From: Gavia stellata
Lineage: Eukaryota; Chordata; Aves; Gaviiformes; Gaviidae
Assembly (NCBI RefSeq): GCF_030936135.1
Contig: NC_082604.1
Span: forward strand, 3,789,001 to 3,853,000
DNA: 64,000 bases
Direction: 5' to 3'
A program made the translations under genes and the position numbers. Positions 24,001 through 33,756 of this stretch are shown here, one piece after another. The first letter of the stretch is position 1; each line of letters begins with the position of its first letter. The notes under the pieces are model-generated. The model made no database searches and was not told where the DNA came from. It saw nothing but the letters and a program-made list of their open reading frames with translations.

Positions 24001-27000
24001 TAGTGGAAGAAAAACTTACACTTACTGCACTTACATTTTGCATTAAACCACTTAAGCGATGTACAGGAATAGGAATTACTTCTTGGCTTGGAGCCAGCAG
24101 CTATTCAGTGCCATAGGTTTGCTTATAAAAAAAAGTTCTGTCTACTGACAGTTATATTGTAGACCTCTGAAGTTAGCCATCGACAGAGAGAAACCTGGTC
24201 CAGTTGTTCAGTGAACTGTACTGCAGTTTATCTGTGCTGTGTGTATATGAAGGTTGGTCTCAGATTTAGTAAAAGGGTCTTAGATTTCAGAATTAACTTC
24301 CTTGATTTACCAGAGTTCAAAATTTATATCCATGCTGCACAATTAGCCTCCCTTCATCCTGTGAATAATGTGTTGCTTATAATAAGAGTACGATTGCATA
24401 GTATTGATCGTTCAAAAGGAAAATGTATTTATGACAGCTTAAAAAAGTTCTTGTCCAAAAAGTAGGATCTTTAGGTTGAGCTAGTAGGATAAGTCAGAAA
24501 GTGGAGAGAAGAATAGAAGGGATGAAAAGCAGGGTGGCCTTAACACAGTTGCTGGACTTCAGAGATCAGAAAAGGCAGCAAAACCCAAGGCTATTTTATG
24601 CAAGGGGAAGTCAGAACTGGGGGAAAAGTTGCGCAGATGCGCTCCTGTTTAATAATATACCAGAAACCAAAGGCTGATTGTGCCCTATTCCTCCAAAAAA
24701 CAAGTAGCAGAATGGAAAAATTTCTGTTTATGTTGATCTTCAGAGCAGTAGGAAAGGGTGCTGATGTTTTATGTTTCGGTTAAGTAAAAATTAAAAAAAT
24801 TAAAAAATTTTTTTTCCAGAAAGCAAAACACAATTTATTGGAAGGTATTTAAATAATTTAGGGATGGCCCAAAATCAAAGCCCTCAAGAGACCTTTTATT
24901 GCCCATAATATTTAATTAGAATAGGAATAGCCCAGTCAAAGCCCTTTCATCAAGTTCCACATCTCTGAGACTTCCAAAGGTTACAGTGTCCTTAAGTGCA
25001 TTGGGCTTCTTCAGTTTATTTCTGGTGCCTGGAGATGTGGTTTGAGTTTTGCAGTGCACTTGAGTAGTCAGTGTTTAGAAACTCCTATAAGTAGGAAAAG
25101 CTTCCAACTTCTAGCTGACACCCAAAAGAAAGGAATTAATGATACCCACACATTAAAGTACATCTAAATAAGTTCAAGTACAGTTAGTACATATTGGAAA
25201 GAGGAGTCTCACCCTTTGCTTTCATTCTCAACACCATTCTTTTTAAAAACAAAGATAGGCAATGATTTCTTGTGTTTCTTTTTTCATTAAAAGAATTCAT
25301 TTATGTATGAGATGCGCATTGCATCAAAAAACTTGCCAACATGTGCATCTGTAGTGTTTAATATAGTTATTTTGGTAGTGCTTAGCTTGGAGCTAAGGAG
25401 CTTTTCTAGAGGCCATTTATCTGGCCAGACCATGTTGTAGTCTGTGTTCTGATGTGGTTCATCAATAAAATGGCATTTATAGATTGACATTTTGTTCCCA
25501 ACTCCAGGAGGAAGCCCTGAGGCGACAACGAGAGCAGGAAATTGCACTAAGGAGGCAGCGGGAGGAAGAGGAGCGGCAACAACAGGAGGAAGCACTTAGA
25601 CGATTGGAAGAGAGAAGAAGAGAAGAGGAGGAAAGGCGGCAGCGAGAGGAGTTAATTCGTAAACAGGTGAAAAATGGCGAAGGGGACCTATTATATTTAA
25701 TTATGGAGGCCGCCAGAACGAACAAGCTTTGAAACTTGCATCTGTGCCTGAGAGACCATAGGTTTTGGTGGAGGAAAGCAAAGCTTTTAGACAGTATCAA
25801 GTCAATGAAAAAATAAGTTGTTTACCTATATCCTGATTTCAGATGAAATAATCAGAATCTGATCTGCCTTTTGGAAAAGAGATTGGTGTTGAATGAGTGT
25901 TTTCCTTCATGCTTGAGCCTTAAGAATGGCTTTGCAGCATGGTACTTCTACTCCTTTTTTCAAAAGAAAGGCAGAGTACAGTACCAGAACAATAATTTGT
26001 TTTGCATTGTCACTTTCTGAGCCTTTACTATAGAATTGTTATCTTTAACGTCATCTGAGATGATCATTTTTGCAAGTGTTTCTGTACTATGCCAAGAGTA
26101 TACCCACTATCAAAGTTTCAGCTTTTTTCTTCCCTTTTCTTGTCTTACTATTAACAGTTTTTTTTCCCTTAGGGTCAGCTTTAGAAGTCCATATTGGGGA
26201 ACTTGAGCTTCCAGCCCCCTAATTGATACTGTCACAGTCTCTAAATCAAACTAATCTTGAAACATGATCAGCTTCACAATTAGCTTCCAGGTCCATTTCA
26301 GAATTGCCAGTTATTATTTAAAAATTATTTTTCAGGACCCGCTTTTATAAGACATTCATCACTGTTTCTGTCCCACCACACAGTCATCTCCCTTGTTTAG
26401 CAGAAGCATCTTTTCCTTTGCAACTCTAGTGTGGAGTAACAACAGTAAACATCACTGTCTGTCACCTGTTTTCTTCTTTCATGTCAAAACCTCTTCTCCC
26501 TTTATTCCTGTCAAGTTTTATTCCACTGAAAGTGTAGCAGTACTTGACTGTAAGTAGTATAAGCAGATAGAAGCTCAGGCTGAAAGGTGCATAACTCCTA
26601 GAAGGAGAGTGGTGTGAAATTTGATAGTCTGAACTAGGGAGATGTCATTCTCTTCCCAGTTCCTTGGTGGAGCAATGGGAAACTTGTATTTTTAGGGGAT
26701 ATAGACTATATTAGGCTTTCTTGCCTGAGAAATATGAAGGTAAACGAACAACCTAAACAGCACAGATTACAGATACAAAGGCCTTTCTCTGTTCTGTCAG
26801 AATGTCAATACCACAGAGTAGGAGTAATTTAGATTTTCTAAGCCTACTTAGACTTTACTCCTCTTTATGTCCTGGGAAGGAAGAGGAGGCTGCCAAGTGG
26901 GCACGTGAAGAGGAGGAAGCTCAACGGCGACTTGAAGAAAGTCGGCTACGCATGGAAGAGGAGGCAGCCAGACAGCGGCTGGAAGAAGAAGAACGAAAGC

Positions 27001-30000
27001 GCAAGGAGCTGGAACTCCAGCGCCAGAAAGAAATAATGAGACAGAGGCAGCAGCAGCAGGAGGCTTTACGACGGCTGCAACAACAGCAGCAACAGCAGCA
27101 ACTTGCACAAATGAAGGTAATGTGTTTCTACAGTTTAACTTCCTCCTTCAGTTCAGTGTAGTAAGTAAAATCACAGCTGCATTCGGGGTTGTCTAGACTA
27201 GCGTGAACAGAGCAGGGGCGGATGAACTATCTGGAGAGGGAAGAGGGTAAATAGTTGACTGTGAAAGTGATGGGAGAAACAAGAGGAAGATAAGTTACAA
27301 AATAAAAAAGAAAAAGGTTCAGTCAATAGAAACGTGCTGGAAGGGGACTCGCAGATGAGTACAGATGTTTATTCTGCTGCAACGAGCAAGAGTCAGTGTG
27401 AAGTTTCTAAAGCTTGGAGTCCCTAAGGTCTTTGAAATCAAAATTGATTGCTACTTTTCAGGCAGTGATGTGTTACATTATTGTTGATACACTGTGTCTT
27501 CGACACTATGATACATCAGAGGGCAATTGAAAGAAACAGAGTTTATACTTTGTACTTTTTCATAGTTACTTATACCATTTTATACTTTCCAGTGTTTTGT
27601 TAAACTTTGAAGGTGGCCTTTCTTTTCCCCTGTGCTGTGGGCTTATACTGATTTTTCGTTATTACACTTCAGCAGTATTCCTAAAATGTTTTGTAATTCC
27701 TAATGATGTGGTTTTTGGCCCAGCTCCCTTCATCTTCAACATGGGGTCAGCAATCAAATTCAGGAGCTTGTCAATCCCAGACCACACTGTCATTGGCAGA
27801 AATACAAAAGTTAGAAGAAGAACGAGAACGGCAGCTTCGAGAAGAGGTAAATACTGACAGTAACGGAGTGTAACTTGTTAGAGTGGACTCAACTATGTGA
27901 CTGCTTCACTGTCGATTAAGTTATTAGAAGGAATCGTGAGGATGAGGAATGTTTTTTGAAATTGCATAACTAGGGTAAAATCCTGTCTTTCGGGCTTAGG
28001 TTCAGTAAGTACTTGTTTGAAAGTTTTTATAGCTTCTTAATATAAGTATCTGAAAGGAGGGAAAACTGTACCCTTTTAACCCTAGGAGTATAATATGTTC
28101 ACAAAACAATATAAAATTATTTCACATCTATAATATCTTTGCAGATATGCACAAGACCAGGGCAGTTTAAGGGGGGTGGTGGTGGGAAACCCTTAAACTG
28201 GTAGGAGAGAAGGTATTCCTCCAAGACCCCAAATGCTTAGCTGGCTGCAGTCATATTTGGCGAGTTTATTCTGTCCTAGGCTAATAAACAATTTGTATTT
28301 ACTGGTTACTTAGTGTCTCCCTTTTTGGAGGAACTGTAATGCCTCAAAAAATAATAGGTCAGCCAGGCTCCTCCAGAAGAGAGTGAAATCAGTTTAAAAC
28401 CAGTTTCCCAGCTACACTTTTGAATAGTAATGAACTTCTGAACGTACGAACACGCACTTTTGTCTTGCATGCAACAGCAAAGGCGTCAGCAGCGTGAACT
28501 AATGAAGGCCCTCCAGCAACAGCAGCAGCAACAGCAGCAAAAATTGTCAGGCTGGGGTAATGTCACCAAACCAACAGGCACCACCAAGTCCCTGCTGGAG
28601 ATACAGCAGGAAGAGGCAAGGCAGATGCAGAAACAGCAGCAACAGCAGCACCAGCAGCCAAACAGAGTCAGAAATACTACGGTACGTACGGTATTTATCT
28701 ATTCAGTATGTGGAGGGAAACAGCACATGACAGTTTTCCACGGCTGTTCATTACCGTTCTGCCAGGTCTGGTGCTAATAACCAGGATCTCTTTGTTATGT
28801 TTCAACAGCACTCTAACCTGCACACCAGCATTGGGAATTCAGTGTGGGGCTCCCTAAACACTAATCCCAGCAACCAGTGGGCATCTGACCTAGTCAGTAG
28901 CATCTGGAGTAATGCTGATACCAAAAACTCAAACATGGGTTTCTGGGATGATGCGGTGAAGGAAGTGGGACCTCGTAACTCGACCAATAAAAACAAAAGC
29001 AATGCCAGCCTCAGGTAGGAATTGGGGAAGGAGCTTTTGCAAAGAAAGGCTACCACTCCTGAGATGATCACTTAGCAGTTATAACATCTTCATGCGTTTT
29101 CATTTTTTCCGTGTCACTCAGGATCTGTTTTGACAACAAAAATAGCTAATAGGTGACCATTCACAATTTATTTTGTCATCTGCTTGGAAAATTAGTTGGA
29201 TCTTAAACAGTGTTTGCATCTTGGAAACTAGTGAGCATTGTAACACTGTACTGTATACTGTACTGTTGATAAGTCTGGTAATCTGTAATTTATTATATGT
29301 GTTTTCTTTATCTCAGTAAATCTGTGGGTATTACAAGTAGACAAAACAAGAAGGTGGAAGAAGAGGAGAAGCTGTTGAAATTGTTCCAGGGAGTTAATAA
29401 AGCGCAGGATGGATTCACTCAGTGGTGTGAACAGATGCTTCATGCACTCAACACAGCCAACAACTTAGATGGTAAGAGGTGGGGAGGAATGTAAATGATC
29501 CACTGTGAGAAACAATATCCAGTTTGTTTCCTGACCAGATGGTTCTGAGGGAAACTAATGACATCAAAGTAATGTTTTTAATGCAGTCAGCAAAATGGCA
29601 TCATTAAATAGTGGTCTGAAGAACTGGCTGCATCATCTTCTCCATGGCTTTTGTTGGGCTAACTATAGCAAATCAGTGGGGATTGGAAACAGTTTTAAAG
29701 TCTGGTACCCAGAGCTCTGCTGACGATTTTTGGGTGTCATGGCAGCATTATTAGGCAGATTGATGAAGATCCAGCTTACTTTTAAGCACGGGCCAAATTA
29801 TCATATGCCCCTGTGCAAAGGATTTTTTGGTGTGAAACTGGTTGGTTTTTAATAATTCTGCTGGAGGGCTCATAGAGGAACTCCCAGTCCAAGATCACAA
29901 ACTGTCTTCTAGCAAAACACTGCAGGCTTCCTACTGCCTCCAGTGTGGACTTGTGCAAATCCTTCTGCTCCAGCATCTGCACGCTGCAAAGTTGTGGTTC

Positions 30001-33000
30001 TGTGGGACCCTTGAACCTGAGTGACGAACGAGTGCTGCCCTGAGAGCCAGGATTATGCCTCACACACCTGCAGTGCCACAGCTTCCCTCCTCTTAGAGCA
30101 CAGATACTAGAAGTAGTAACTTGTTGGCCCCATCAGTGGTACACTAACTAACTGCATCTGGTGTCTGAGGAGAGGCTCTGGCTCTGCAGTCCTGTCGTGG
30201 GTCATGCATCCACAGTGAGCTTCCGTACTTCCAAGGGTACTTTGTGCCACAGGTGGCAGCCTGTTGTCCTGGTGTCTTCCTAGCTTGTGATTTGCTTTGC
30301 CCTTCTCCATGTTAAAAAATTCAATGCCACAAAGGTATTCTAAGGAAAAAAAGATAGTAAAGAAGGCTTGCAAGCGAGCTAGCTGTTGAACTTCAGGTGC
30401 TTGCAGGTCAGGTCAGCCACTGTGCAGTGTGATCTGTTGTGCTTCAGCCAAAACGAGACTGTACTGATGACAGCTGTGAGGCGAGTATTTTCCGTTTGGG
30501 CCTGGTATTAAATTTGACCTTTAAAGCTGGCGGTGGCTAAAGCTGATGGGCTAACATAGCCTTAGGATTGTCAGTTTATTTTTCCTTCTCATCATATTAG
30601 CTGGCTGTCTTATCCTTGCCGTGACTAGAATAGATGAAGCATTGCATCGTAGGGCTTTACTGTAGGCAACTTGAAAGGGGAAGCTCTTTGCCATGGCTAC
30701 TAGATTAGCAAATGTTTGAAACAGAAATCCAAAGTTTGTGTTTATTGCGTGCATGTGTTGATGGATCAACATGCATTCCCTCATGGTCTCCCTTCTATTT
30801 GCAGTTCCCACATTTGTTTCTTTCCTGAAGGAAGTGGAGTCTCCCTATGAGGTCCATGATTACATCAGAGCCTATCTTGGAGATACTCCTGAGGCCAAGG
30901 AGTTTGCCAAGCAGTTTCTTGAGCGCCGTGCCAAACAGAAAGCCAGTCAGCAGCGGCAACAGCAGCAGCAACAGGTAAATCTTACTCTCTACGCTCCTTA
31001 GGAGTGCATAGAGAGTATATTTGAGTCTTAAGAGTGCATTTCTGCTGGATGGGCAGGAGGATGAGCAGGATTTTACAGGTTGTGTGAAATGCAGAGAGTA
31101 AAGCAGACTTCAAATATTTACTGCAGAATCAAGTTTCCTTTATAACTTAACAGTTGAGGCCAACTGTAGATCAAATAGTGTCTTAGCATGCTGATCCAAG
31201 ATATGCTTTAGAAAGATGAGGTAGATGTGTTGGATGGATGCATCAGGGGCTAGTGCTGCCACACATGATGTAGAAAGTGCTTTGGGCTCTCTGAATGTTA
31301 CAAATATAAATAAACTAAACTTAATTGCACTTTATAATCTTGTACTTGCTTTGTTTTCTAGGATTCAGTGTGGGGGATGAACCACAGTTCGCTACATTCG
31401 GTCTTTCAGACCAATCAGAGCAACAACCAGCAATCCAATTTTGAGGCTGTGCAGAGTGGGAAGAAAAAGAAGAAACAGAAAATGGTTCGCGCAGATCCCA
31501 GCTTGTTAGGTCAGTTTTAATTTTTAGAAATTAACATTTAATTTGGGAAAAGCTTTGTGGAGTGTAGCATTCTTGTTAACCTTAAATGGAAATATTGAAT
31601 TTGAGCAGAACAGGTAGTTGTTGAAGTGTCTCCAGAATTTGTTTTAGTAATATTATTTAATGATTTTAAAAATTCTATGTCAATTTCATGGAAAACTTTT
31701 GAACTTTCCCTCATGAAAAAGCCTCTTCAGTACCTTGGTTATTATCTGGAAACCTTTAAGTAGTTCAGGGATGTCAGTTACACTGCCTTTCCTCTTCTGA
31801 GTTGACCTATACCTATTTTATTGCATTAATGTTAATTCATTTTTTTAAGACAAGCACGTTTTCTGGTTTCTTCATGAGGAACAGCTTTTTGAGGCTTGCC
31901 TTTGTTCCTTCCTACCTTTTTACATGAGCTAACCACCCTAGTCAGAAAAGATGGCAAAGATCTTACAAAAACAAAGTCAAAAAGTGGTCACAAGTTTTCA
32001 GCTGGAGGCAGTGGAGATGATGACATCATTAGTACTCCTTTTTGCCCCCCTCTGTCTTAATTTTTATGTGAGGATGGTAGTTAACCAGCCCCTATAGCAT
32101 TGATGGAAAGGTTTCTTTAAAGTGGCCTTTAAGATATAAGGGCATCGTGTAAGTACGTGAGTAGTGAGCATTGTGGGATGTCATGCATTGCTGTAGTATT
32201 CTTGTAGAATAAATGTGTCCACGTTTGTGCTGTGTGTGATAAAAAGGAAACTAGGGCACCACACTGGGCCAGTATTTGTGGTGCTGGTGCTACTCAGCTC
32301 ATACTTGTATAAAGCAGTGTGGTGTTAACCATCTGGAAGTCACTGCCTTTTTAAGGCTCTAACAGAGCCCTGGCTTTGTTTTTTATCTGCCCTTTTTGTT
32401 CTCAAAAATCAATACTCTTCAATTAAATCAATGATTTCTGCATTGAAGTATACTGAACTCTTCAGTGGAATCCTGACTTACGCCACGCCTAGATGCTAAT
32501 CCAGTGAGTCTGATCTGGGTCTTCAGTTGAATAATTTAACAACCTCCTTATGTAATTTGAAGAAGAAATCACTAAATACAATGAAGAAGTTGCAACTGTA
32601 AGAGAACTAGCACATGCAGCTTCTTAAAAAGCAGTACACACTGTTACAAGATAATTCCAAAACGTTTTAGGTAACATACTGCCACGAGAGGGAGCCAGAA
32701 CAATTTTATTAAATCTGCTGAACAGAGCACTTTTTATCTGTTGAAGATAATGGCTGTGAAAAGCAGTTTGTTTTCTAGCACAGAGCAAGCCTATATAGCA
32801 GTCTCAAGACAACGAAAGGTCAGGTTTGTGTTTAGTAGTTGTGCACAGGAAAACTTTCCTTTTTCTCATACTCCATGTGGGGTTGGTACAACCACAAAAA
32901 CTGGATTTCAGTAGGAAAGTTGCATATGATTTATTGGATTTTTTCCTTGTAGAAAATGTTTTTGCCTCTTCTCACACTTTTCTCATGTGCATCGTGTCCT

Positions 33001-33756
33001 GAGCACTTACAGTTAAAAGGTTGGGTGGAAGTTTAGGTGCATCTTGACCCATCTGCATAGCCCTGTGTAACTTTGTACATTTTTATGTTGTACTGCTGAG
33101 ATAAAGATTGTTTAAAAAAAAAAAAAAGAGAGCATGGAAATACATGGAATTGCCACTAGATTTCATAGGTACGTGTATTTAGACTTTGAAGTAAGGGATA
33201 GAATTGCTCACACCCTCTGAAGTGTTGAGCATGATTCCACACTTGGATTCTGAGTTCACAAAATGTATATTTCTGCCTCCTGGACCATGTAAGTACAGTG
33301 TTGACAGGCACTTCCAAGTACCAGTTGACTCAAACATGCTCCCTTCCAAGATGTTGCTGAGCCATGTCGCTGCTGTGCCTAGATGTGCCTTGTACTAGCT
33401 CTGCAGATGACATCTTTTAAATGAAAGTTGAAACGAGTCTTCTGCTGATCTGTTTTTAAAGACCAAGTGATACTTACCTAAATATACAATTGAGCGTCTT
33501 TTGATTTATTAAGGAAAGAACCAAACAGTTTGTGTAATTATATGTCTAGCCTTACCGAATTTTTCCGAGTTTTGATTTGATACGTATTATTCACTTTCTT
33601 AAACACGCTAATGCACGTAACAGATGTATTGCATCAAAAACAATACACTACATCCAGATTTTTAACACAAGTCCTTTTTGGTTTACAGGGTTTTCAGTGA
33701 ATGCCTCATCAGAGCGGCTCAATATGGGAGAAATAGAGACTTTGGAAGACTACTGA
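5916..33756 (+). CDS. GIGYF2: GIGYF2, 5'-partial gene (21 coding exons, stop included)
   Basis: GIGYF2 (GRB10-interacting GYF protein 2) is a cytoplasmic scaffold. With 4EHP (EIF4E2) it represses translation of target mRNAs, and its GYF domain recruits proline-rich partners. Twenty-one exons can be joined in frame. Segment lengths in order are 180, 218, 163, 201, 191, 160, 167, 89, 108, 98, 101, 162, 159, 237, 123, 204, 206, 155, 170, 148 and 68 nt. Every junction keeps phase with AG and GT flanks, and no frameshift or internal stop appears. The product is 1101 residues here, against about 1300 for the human protein. The missing part is the N-terminus with the 4EHP-binding motif. Fragment residues 359-405 are the GYF domain, about 559-790 a charged coiled coil, and 922-1030 a helical C-terminal region. 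Introns not listed separately are 83-1400 nt and show nothing recognisable beyond splice sites and the items noted. Identification is by near-identity to my memory of the human protein. Confidence 0.97.
6789..6829. repeat. TG/TA microsatellite followed by T run
   Basis: Alternating GT units change to TA units and then to about twelve T, within a GIGYF2 intron. It is a simple repeat likely to vary in length between individuals. Confidence 0.9.
10714..10736. repeat. Perfect 11-bp inverted repeat with 1-nt centre
   Basis: The arms GCATCCTCTTC and GAAGAGGATGC are exact reverse complements separated by a single C. The palindrome lies in a GIGYF2 intron 17 nt before an antisense CR1 fragment. Function is unknown. 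Confidence 0.85.
10754..10905 (-). mobile_element. CR1 LINE 3' fragment (antisense)
   Basis: Read on the minus strand, the sequence contains GATGATCCTTGAGGTCCCTT, then CCAACCTGGTATTCTA. This is the typical 3' region of avian CR1 LINEs, which ends in ATTCTATGR-type octamers. On the plus strand it appears as CAGGTTGGAAGGGACCTC and GATGGCCCAGCACCTTGTCC. Only about 150 bp remain, 5'-truncated as usual for CR1. The outer limits are approximate. Confidence 0.85.
12383..12600 (+). CDS. GIGYF2: GIGYF2 window exon 2
   Basis: Completes the split Asp codon and encodes [20 protein letters not shown], then the Arg/Asp-rich [20 protein letters not shown] and [19 protein letters not shown]. The last segment is a conserved patch of GIGYF proteins. 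The upstream acceptor CCTTAG (AG at 12381-12382) reproduces the human reading. A second in-frame acceptor, TTCTGCAG, ends at 12400. The donor GTGAAA at 12601 is not a strong consensus but reproduces the human junction. Confidence 0.94.
12689..12851 (+). CDS. GIGYF2: GIGYF2 window exon 3
   Basis: Encodes [18 protein letters not shown] followed by a strongly acidic Glu/Asp/Ser stretch ending [12 protein letters not shown], a predicted disordered linker. The acceptor is TTTGTAG (to 12688) and the donor is GGTAAGG (GT at 12852). The introns on both sides are only 88 and 83 nt. One base of the next codon is carried over. Confidence 0.94.
12935..13135 (+). CDS. GIGYF2: GIGYF2 window exon 4
   Basis: Encodes a low-complexity Ser/Pro/Glu/Lys region ([20 protein letters not shown], then [19 protein letters not shown]). 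It aligns loosely with the equivalent human segment and is among the least conserved parts of the protein. The acceptor is TTACAG to 12934, the donor GTAATA is at 13136, and both codon phases fit their neighbours. Confidence 0.92.
13650..13840 (+). CDS. GIGYF2: GIGYF2 window exon 5
   Basis: Encodes a Ser/Pro/Ala-rich linker ([20 protein letters not shown], then [15 protein letters not shown]) ending in [13 protein letters not shown], which is conserved just upstream of the GYF domain. The acceptor is TTTCTTTAG to 13649 and the donor is GTAAAA at 13841. The exon ends on a codon boundary. Confidence 0.94.
14543..14702 (+). CDS. GIGYF2: GIGYF2 window exon 6 (start of GYF domain)
   Basis: Encodes [20 protein letters not shown] and then [14 protein letters not shown]. 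The WYYKDPQG segment is the first strand of the GYF fold, with the aromatic residues that pack against proline-rich ligands. The acceptor is TCTCCTGCAG to 14542 and the donor is GTAGGT at 14703. The next 1.96 kb is intron before the domain resumes. Confidence 0.96.
14703..16662 (+). other. GIGYF2: GIGYF2 intron that splits the GYF domain
   Basis: A 1.96 kb intron between the two halves of the GYF domain. It has ordinary AT-rich composition, and I recognise no repeat, RNA gene or coding region in it. The branch and pyrimidine region before the acceptor includes a C-rich run near 16622-16636. Confidence 0.7.
16663..16829 (+). CDS. GIGYF2: GIGYF2 window exon 7 (GYF domain core)
   Basis: Carries the signature [17 protein letters not shown], matching the GYF family pattern GP-F/Y-x4-M-x2-W-x3-GYF with every key residue present. 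It continues with [19 protein letters not shown] and [16 protein letters not shown]. The ligand-binding surface therefore looks intact, and this domain should bind PPGΦ-type peptides. The acceptor is TTATTTCAG to 16662 and the donor GTAAGT is at 16830. Confidence 0.97.
17210..17298 (+). CDS. GIGYF2: GIGYF2 window exon 8
   Basis: Encodes [20 protein letters not shown] and HLQYQHLLI, the start of a Gln-rich helix after the GYF domain. The acceptor is AAACATAG to 17209. The donor GTAAGA at 17299 splits a Gln codon after its second base. Confidence 0.93.
18333..18440 (+). CDS. GIGYF2: GIGYF2 window exon 9
   Basis: Encodes [20 protein letters not shown] and [14 protein letters not shown], a Gln-rich amphipathic helix conserved with human GIGYF2. 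The acceptor TTTTGAAG (to 18332) has a short pyrimidine tract. The donor is GTGAGT at 18441. Both ends lie inside codons and fit the neighbouring exons. Confidence 0.93.
19005..19102 (+). CDS. GIGYF2: GIGYF2 window exon 10
   Basis: Encodes [20 protein letters not shown] and [12 protein letters not shown]. This is close to the human segment and includes the first of two Trp-containing motifs (SIWELQ). The acceptor is TATTACAG to 19004 and the donor GTAAGA is at 19103. Confidence 0.94.
19595..19695 (+). CDS. GIGYF2: GIGYF2 window exon 11
   Basis: Encodes [20 protein letters not shown] then [14 protein letters not shown], a second Trp motif followed by the start of the coiled coil. The acceptor is ACTATCTAG to 19594. 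The donor GTCAGA at 19696 has C at position +3, so it is weaker than most donors here, but the exon ends on a codon boundary and matches human. Confidence 0.93.
20490..20651 (+). CDS. GIGYF2: GIGYF2 window exon 12 (coiled coil)
   Basis: Encodes [20 protein letters not shown], then [20 protein letters not shown], then a [13 protein letters not shown] end. This is a continuous Glu/Arg/Lys-rich single-helix or coiled-coil segment typical of GIGYF proteins. The acceptor is AATTGTAG to 20489 and the donor GTGAGT is at 20652. The following intron is the largest in the coiled-coil region at 4.86 kb. Confidence 0.95.
20652..25507 (+). other. GIGYF2: GIGYF2 intron inside the coiled-coil region
   Basis: A 4.86 kb intron between window exons 12 and 13. 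It contains a 17-nt A run (22349-22365), a decayed CR1 reverse-transcriptase fragment on the plus strand (about 22430-22725), a near-perfect palindrome at 21911-21933, and A/T homopolymers near 24785-24820. A 101-codon open frame at 23657-23962 resembles no protein I know. Confidence 0.75.
22430..22725 (+). mobile_element. Decayed CR1 LINE reverse-transcriptase fragment
   Basis: The plus strand translates in one frame to [20 protein letters not shown]. This carries the LDF-x-KAFD motif of non-LTR reverse transcriptases of the CR1/L3 type. Upstream, an LTNLINFF-like segment interrupted by stop codons fits the same family. Downstream, sequence near 22690-22722 resembles the later RT block. Stops and small indels show it is dead. 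The limits are approximate. Confidence 0.8.
25508..25666 (+). CDS. GIGYF2: GIGYF2 window exon 13 (coiled coil)
   Basis: Encodes [20 protein letters not shown] and further Glu/Arg/Gln-rich heptad-like repeats ending [11 protein letters not shown]. The acceptor is AACTCCAG to 25507 and the donor GTGAAA is at 25667. Phase is zero at both ends, so the exon could be skipped without a frame change. Confidence 0.95.
26880..27116 (+). CDS. GIGYF2: GIGYF2 window exon 14 (coiled coil, polyQ)
   Basis: Encodes [20 protein letters not shown] and [20 protein letters not shown], then [12 protein letters not shown]. It ends with a run of eight Gln built from alternating CAA and CAG codons, then LAQMK. The acceptor is TGGGAAG to 26879 behind a T-rich tract. 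The donor is GTAATG at 27117. Confidence 0.95.
27724..27846 (+). CDS. GIGYF2: GIGYF2 window exon 15
   Basis: Encodes [20 protein letters not shown] and [20 protein letters not shown], a short Ser/Gln linker followed by a return to the charged helix. It matches human GIGYF2 with a few substitutions. The acceptor is TTTGGCCCAG to 27723 and the donor GTAAAT is at 27847. Confidence 0.95.
28478..28681 (+). CDS. GIGYF2: GIGYF2 window exon 16 (polyQ)
   Basis: Encodes [12 protein letters not shown], nine consecutive Gln, [31 protein letters not shown], a second His-interrupted Gln run, then QPNRVRNTT. The Gln codons mix CAG and CAA. The acceptor is ATGCAACAG to 28477 and the donor GTACGT is at 28682. 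Length and content fit the human exon. Confidence 0.95.
28809..29014 (+). CDS. GIGYF2: GIGYF2 window exon 17
   Basis: Encodes [40 protein letters not shown] and [20 protein letters not shown]. This Trp-rich block is nearly identical to human GIGYF2. The acceptor is TTTCAACAG to 28808 and the donor GTAGGA is at 29015. Only 127 nt separate it from the previous exon. Confidence 0.96.
29317..29471 (+). CDS. GIGYF2: GIGYF2 window exon 18
   Basis: Encodes [40 protein letters not shown] and [11 protein letters not shown], the first half of a compact, very conserved helical region. The acceptor is TTATCTCAG to 29316 and the donor GTAAGA is at 29472. The exon ends one base into a Val codon. Confidence 0.96.
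30805..30974 (+). CDS. GIGYF2: GIGYF2 window exon 19 (C-terminal helices, polyQ end)
   Basis: Encodes [40 protein letters not shown] and [11 protein letters not shown], then a short Gln run ending at the donor. It completes the conserved helical region. The acceptor is ATTTGCAG to 30804 and the donor GTAAAT is at 30975. The Gln run is shorter than the proline-interrupted tract I recall in human GIGYF2. Confidence 0.95.
31362..31509 (+). CDS. GIGYF2: GIGYF2 window exon 20
   Basis: Encodes [33 protein letters not shown] and [16 protein letters not shown]. The lysine cluster is a basic patch near the C-terminus. The acceptor is TTTTCTAG to 31361 and the donor GTCAGT is at 31510. The exon ends one base into a Gly codon. 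Confidence 0.95.
31510..33688 (+). other. GIGYF2: GIGYF2 last intron
   Basis: A 2.2 kb intron before the terminal exon. It holds a 15- to 16-nt A run near 33113-33127 and no feature I can assign. A TGATGACATCAT palindrome at 32017-32028 resembles a CRE/AP-1-type element, but nothing around it supports a function. Confidence 0.65.
33689..33756 (+). CDS. GIGYF2: GIGYF2 terminal coding exon (stop TGA)
   Basis: Encodes [20 protein letters not shown] and a final Tyr, then TGA at 33754-33756. This matches the human C-terminus apart from Glu for Asp in the last residues. The acceptor is GTTTACAG to 33688. The 3'UTR continues in the same exon. Confidence 0.96.

Noticed and set aside
32015-32030. Box C-like ATGATGA as a hint of an intronic snoRNA
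   Set aside because: No matching box D at a suitable distance and no terminal stem. The motif is part of a short TGATGACATCAT palindrome.
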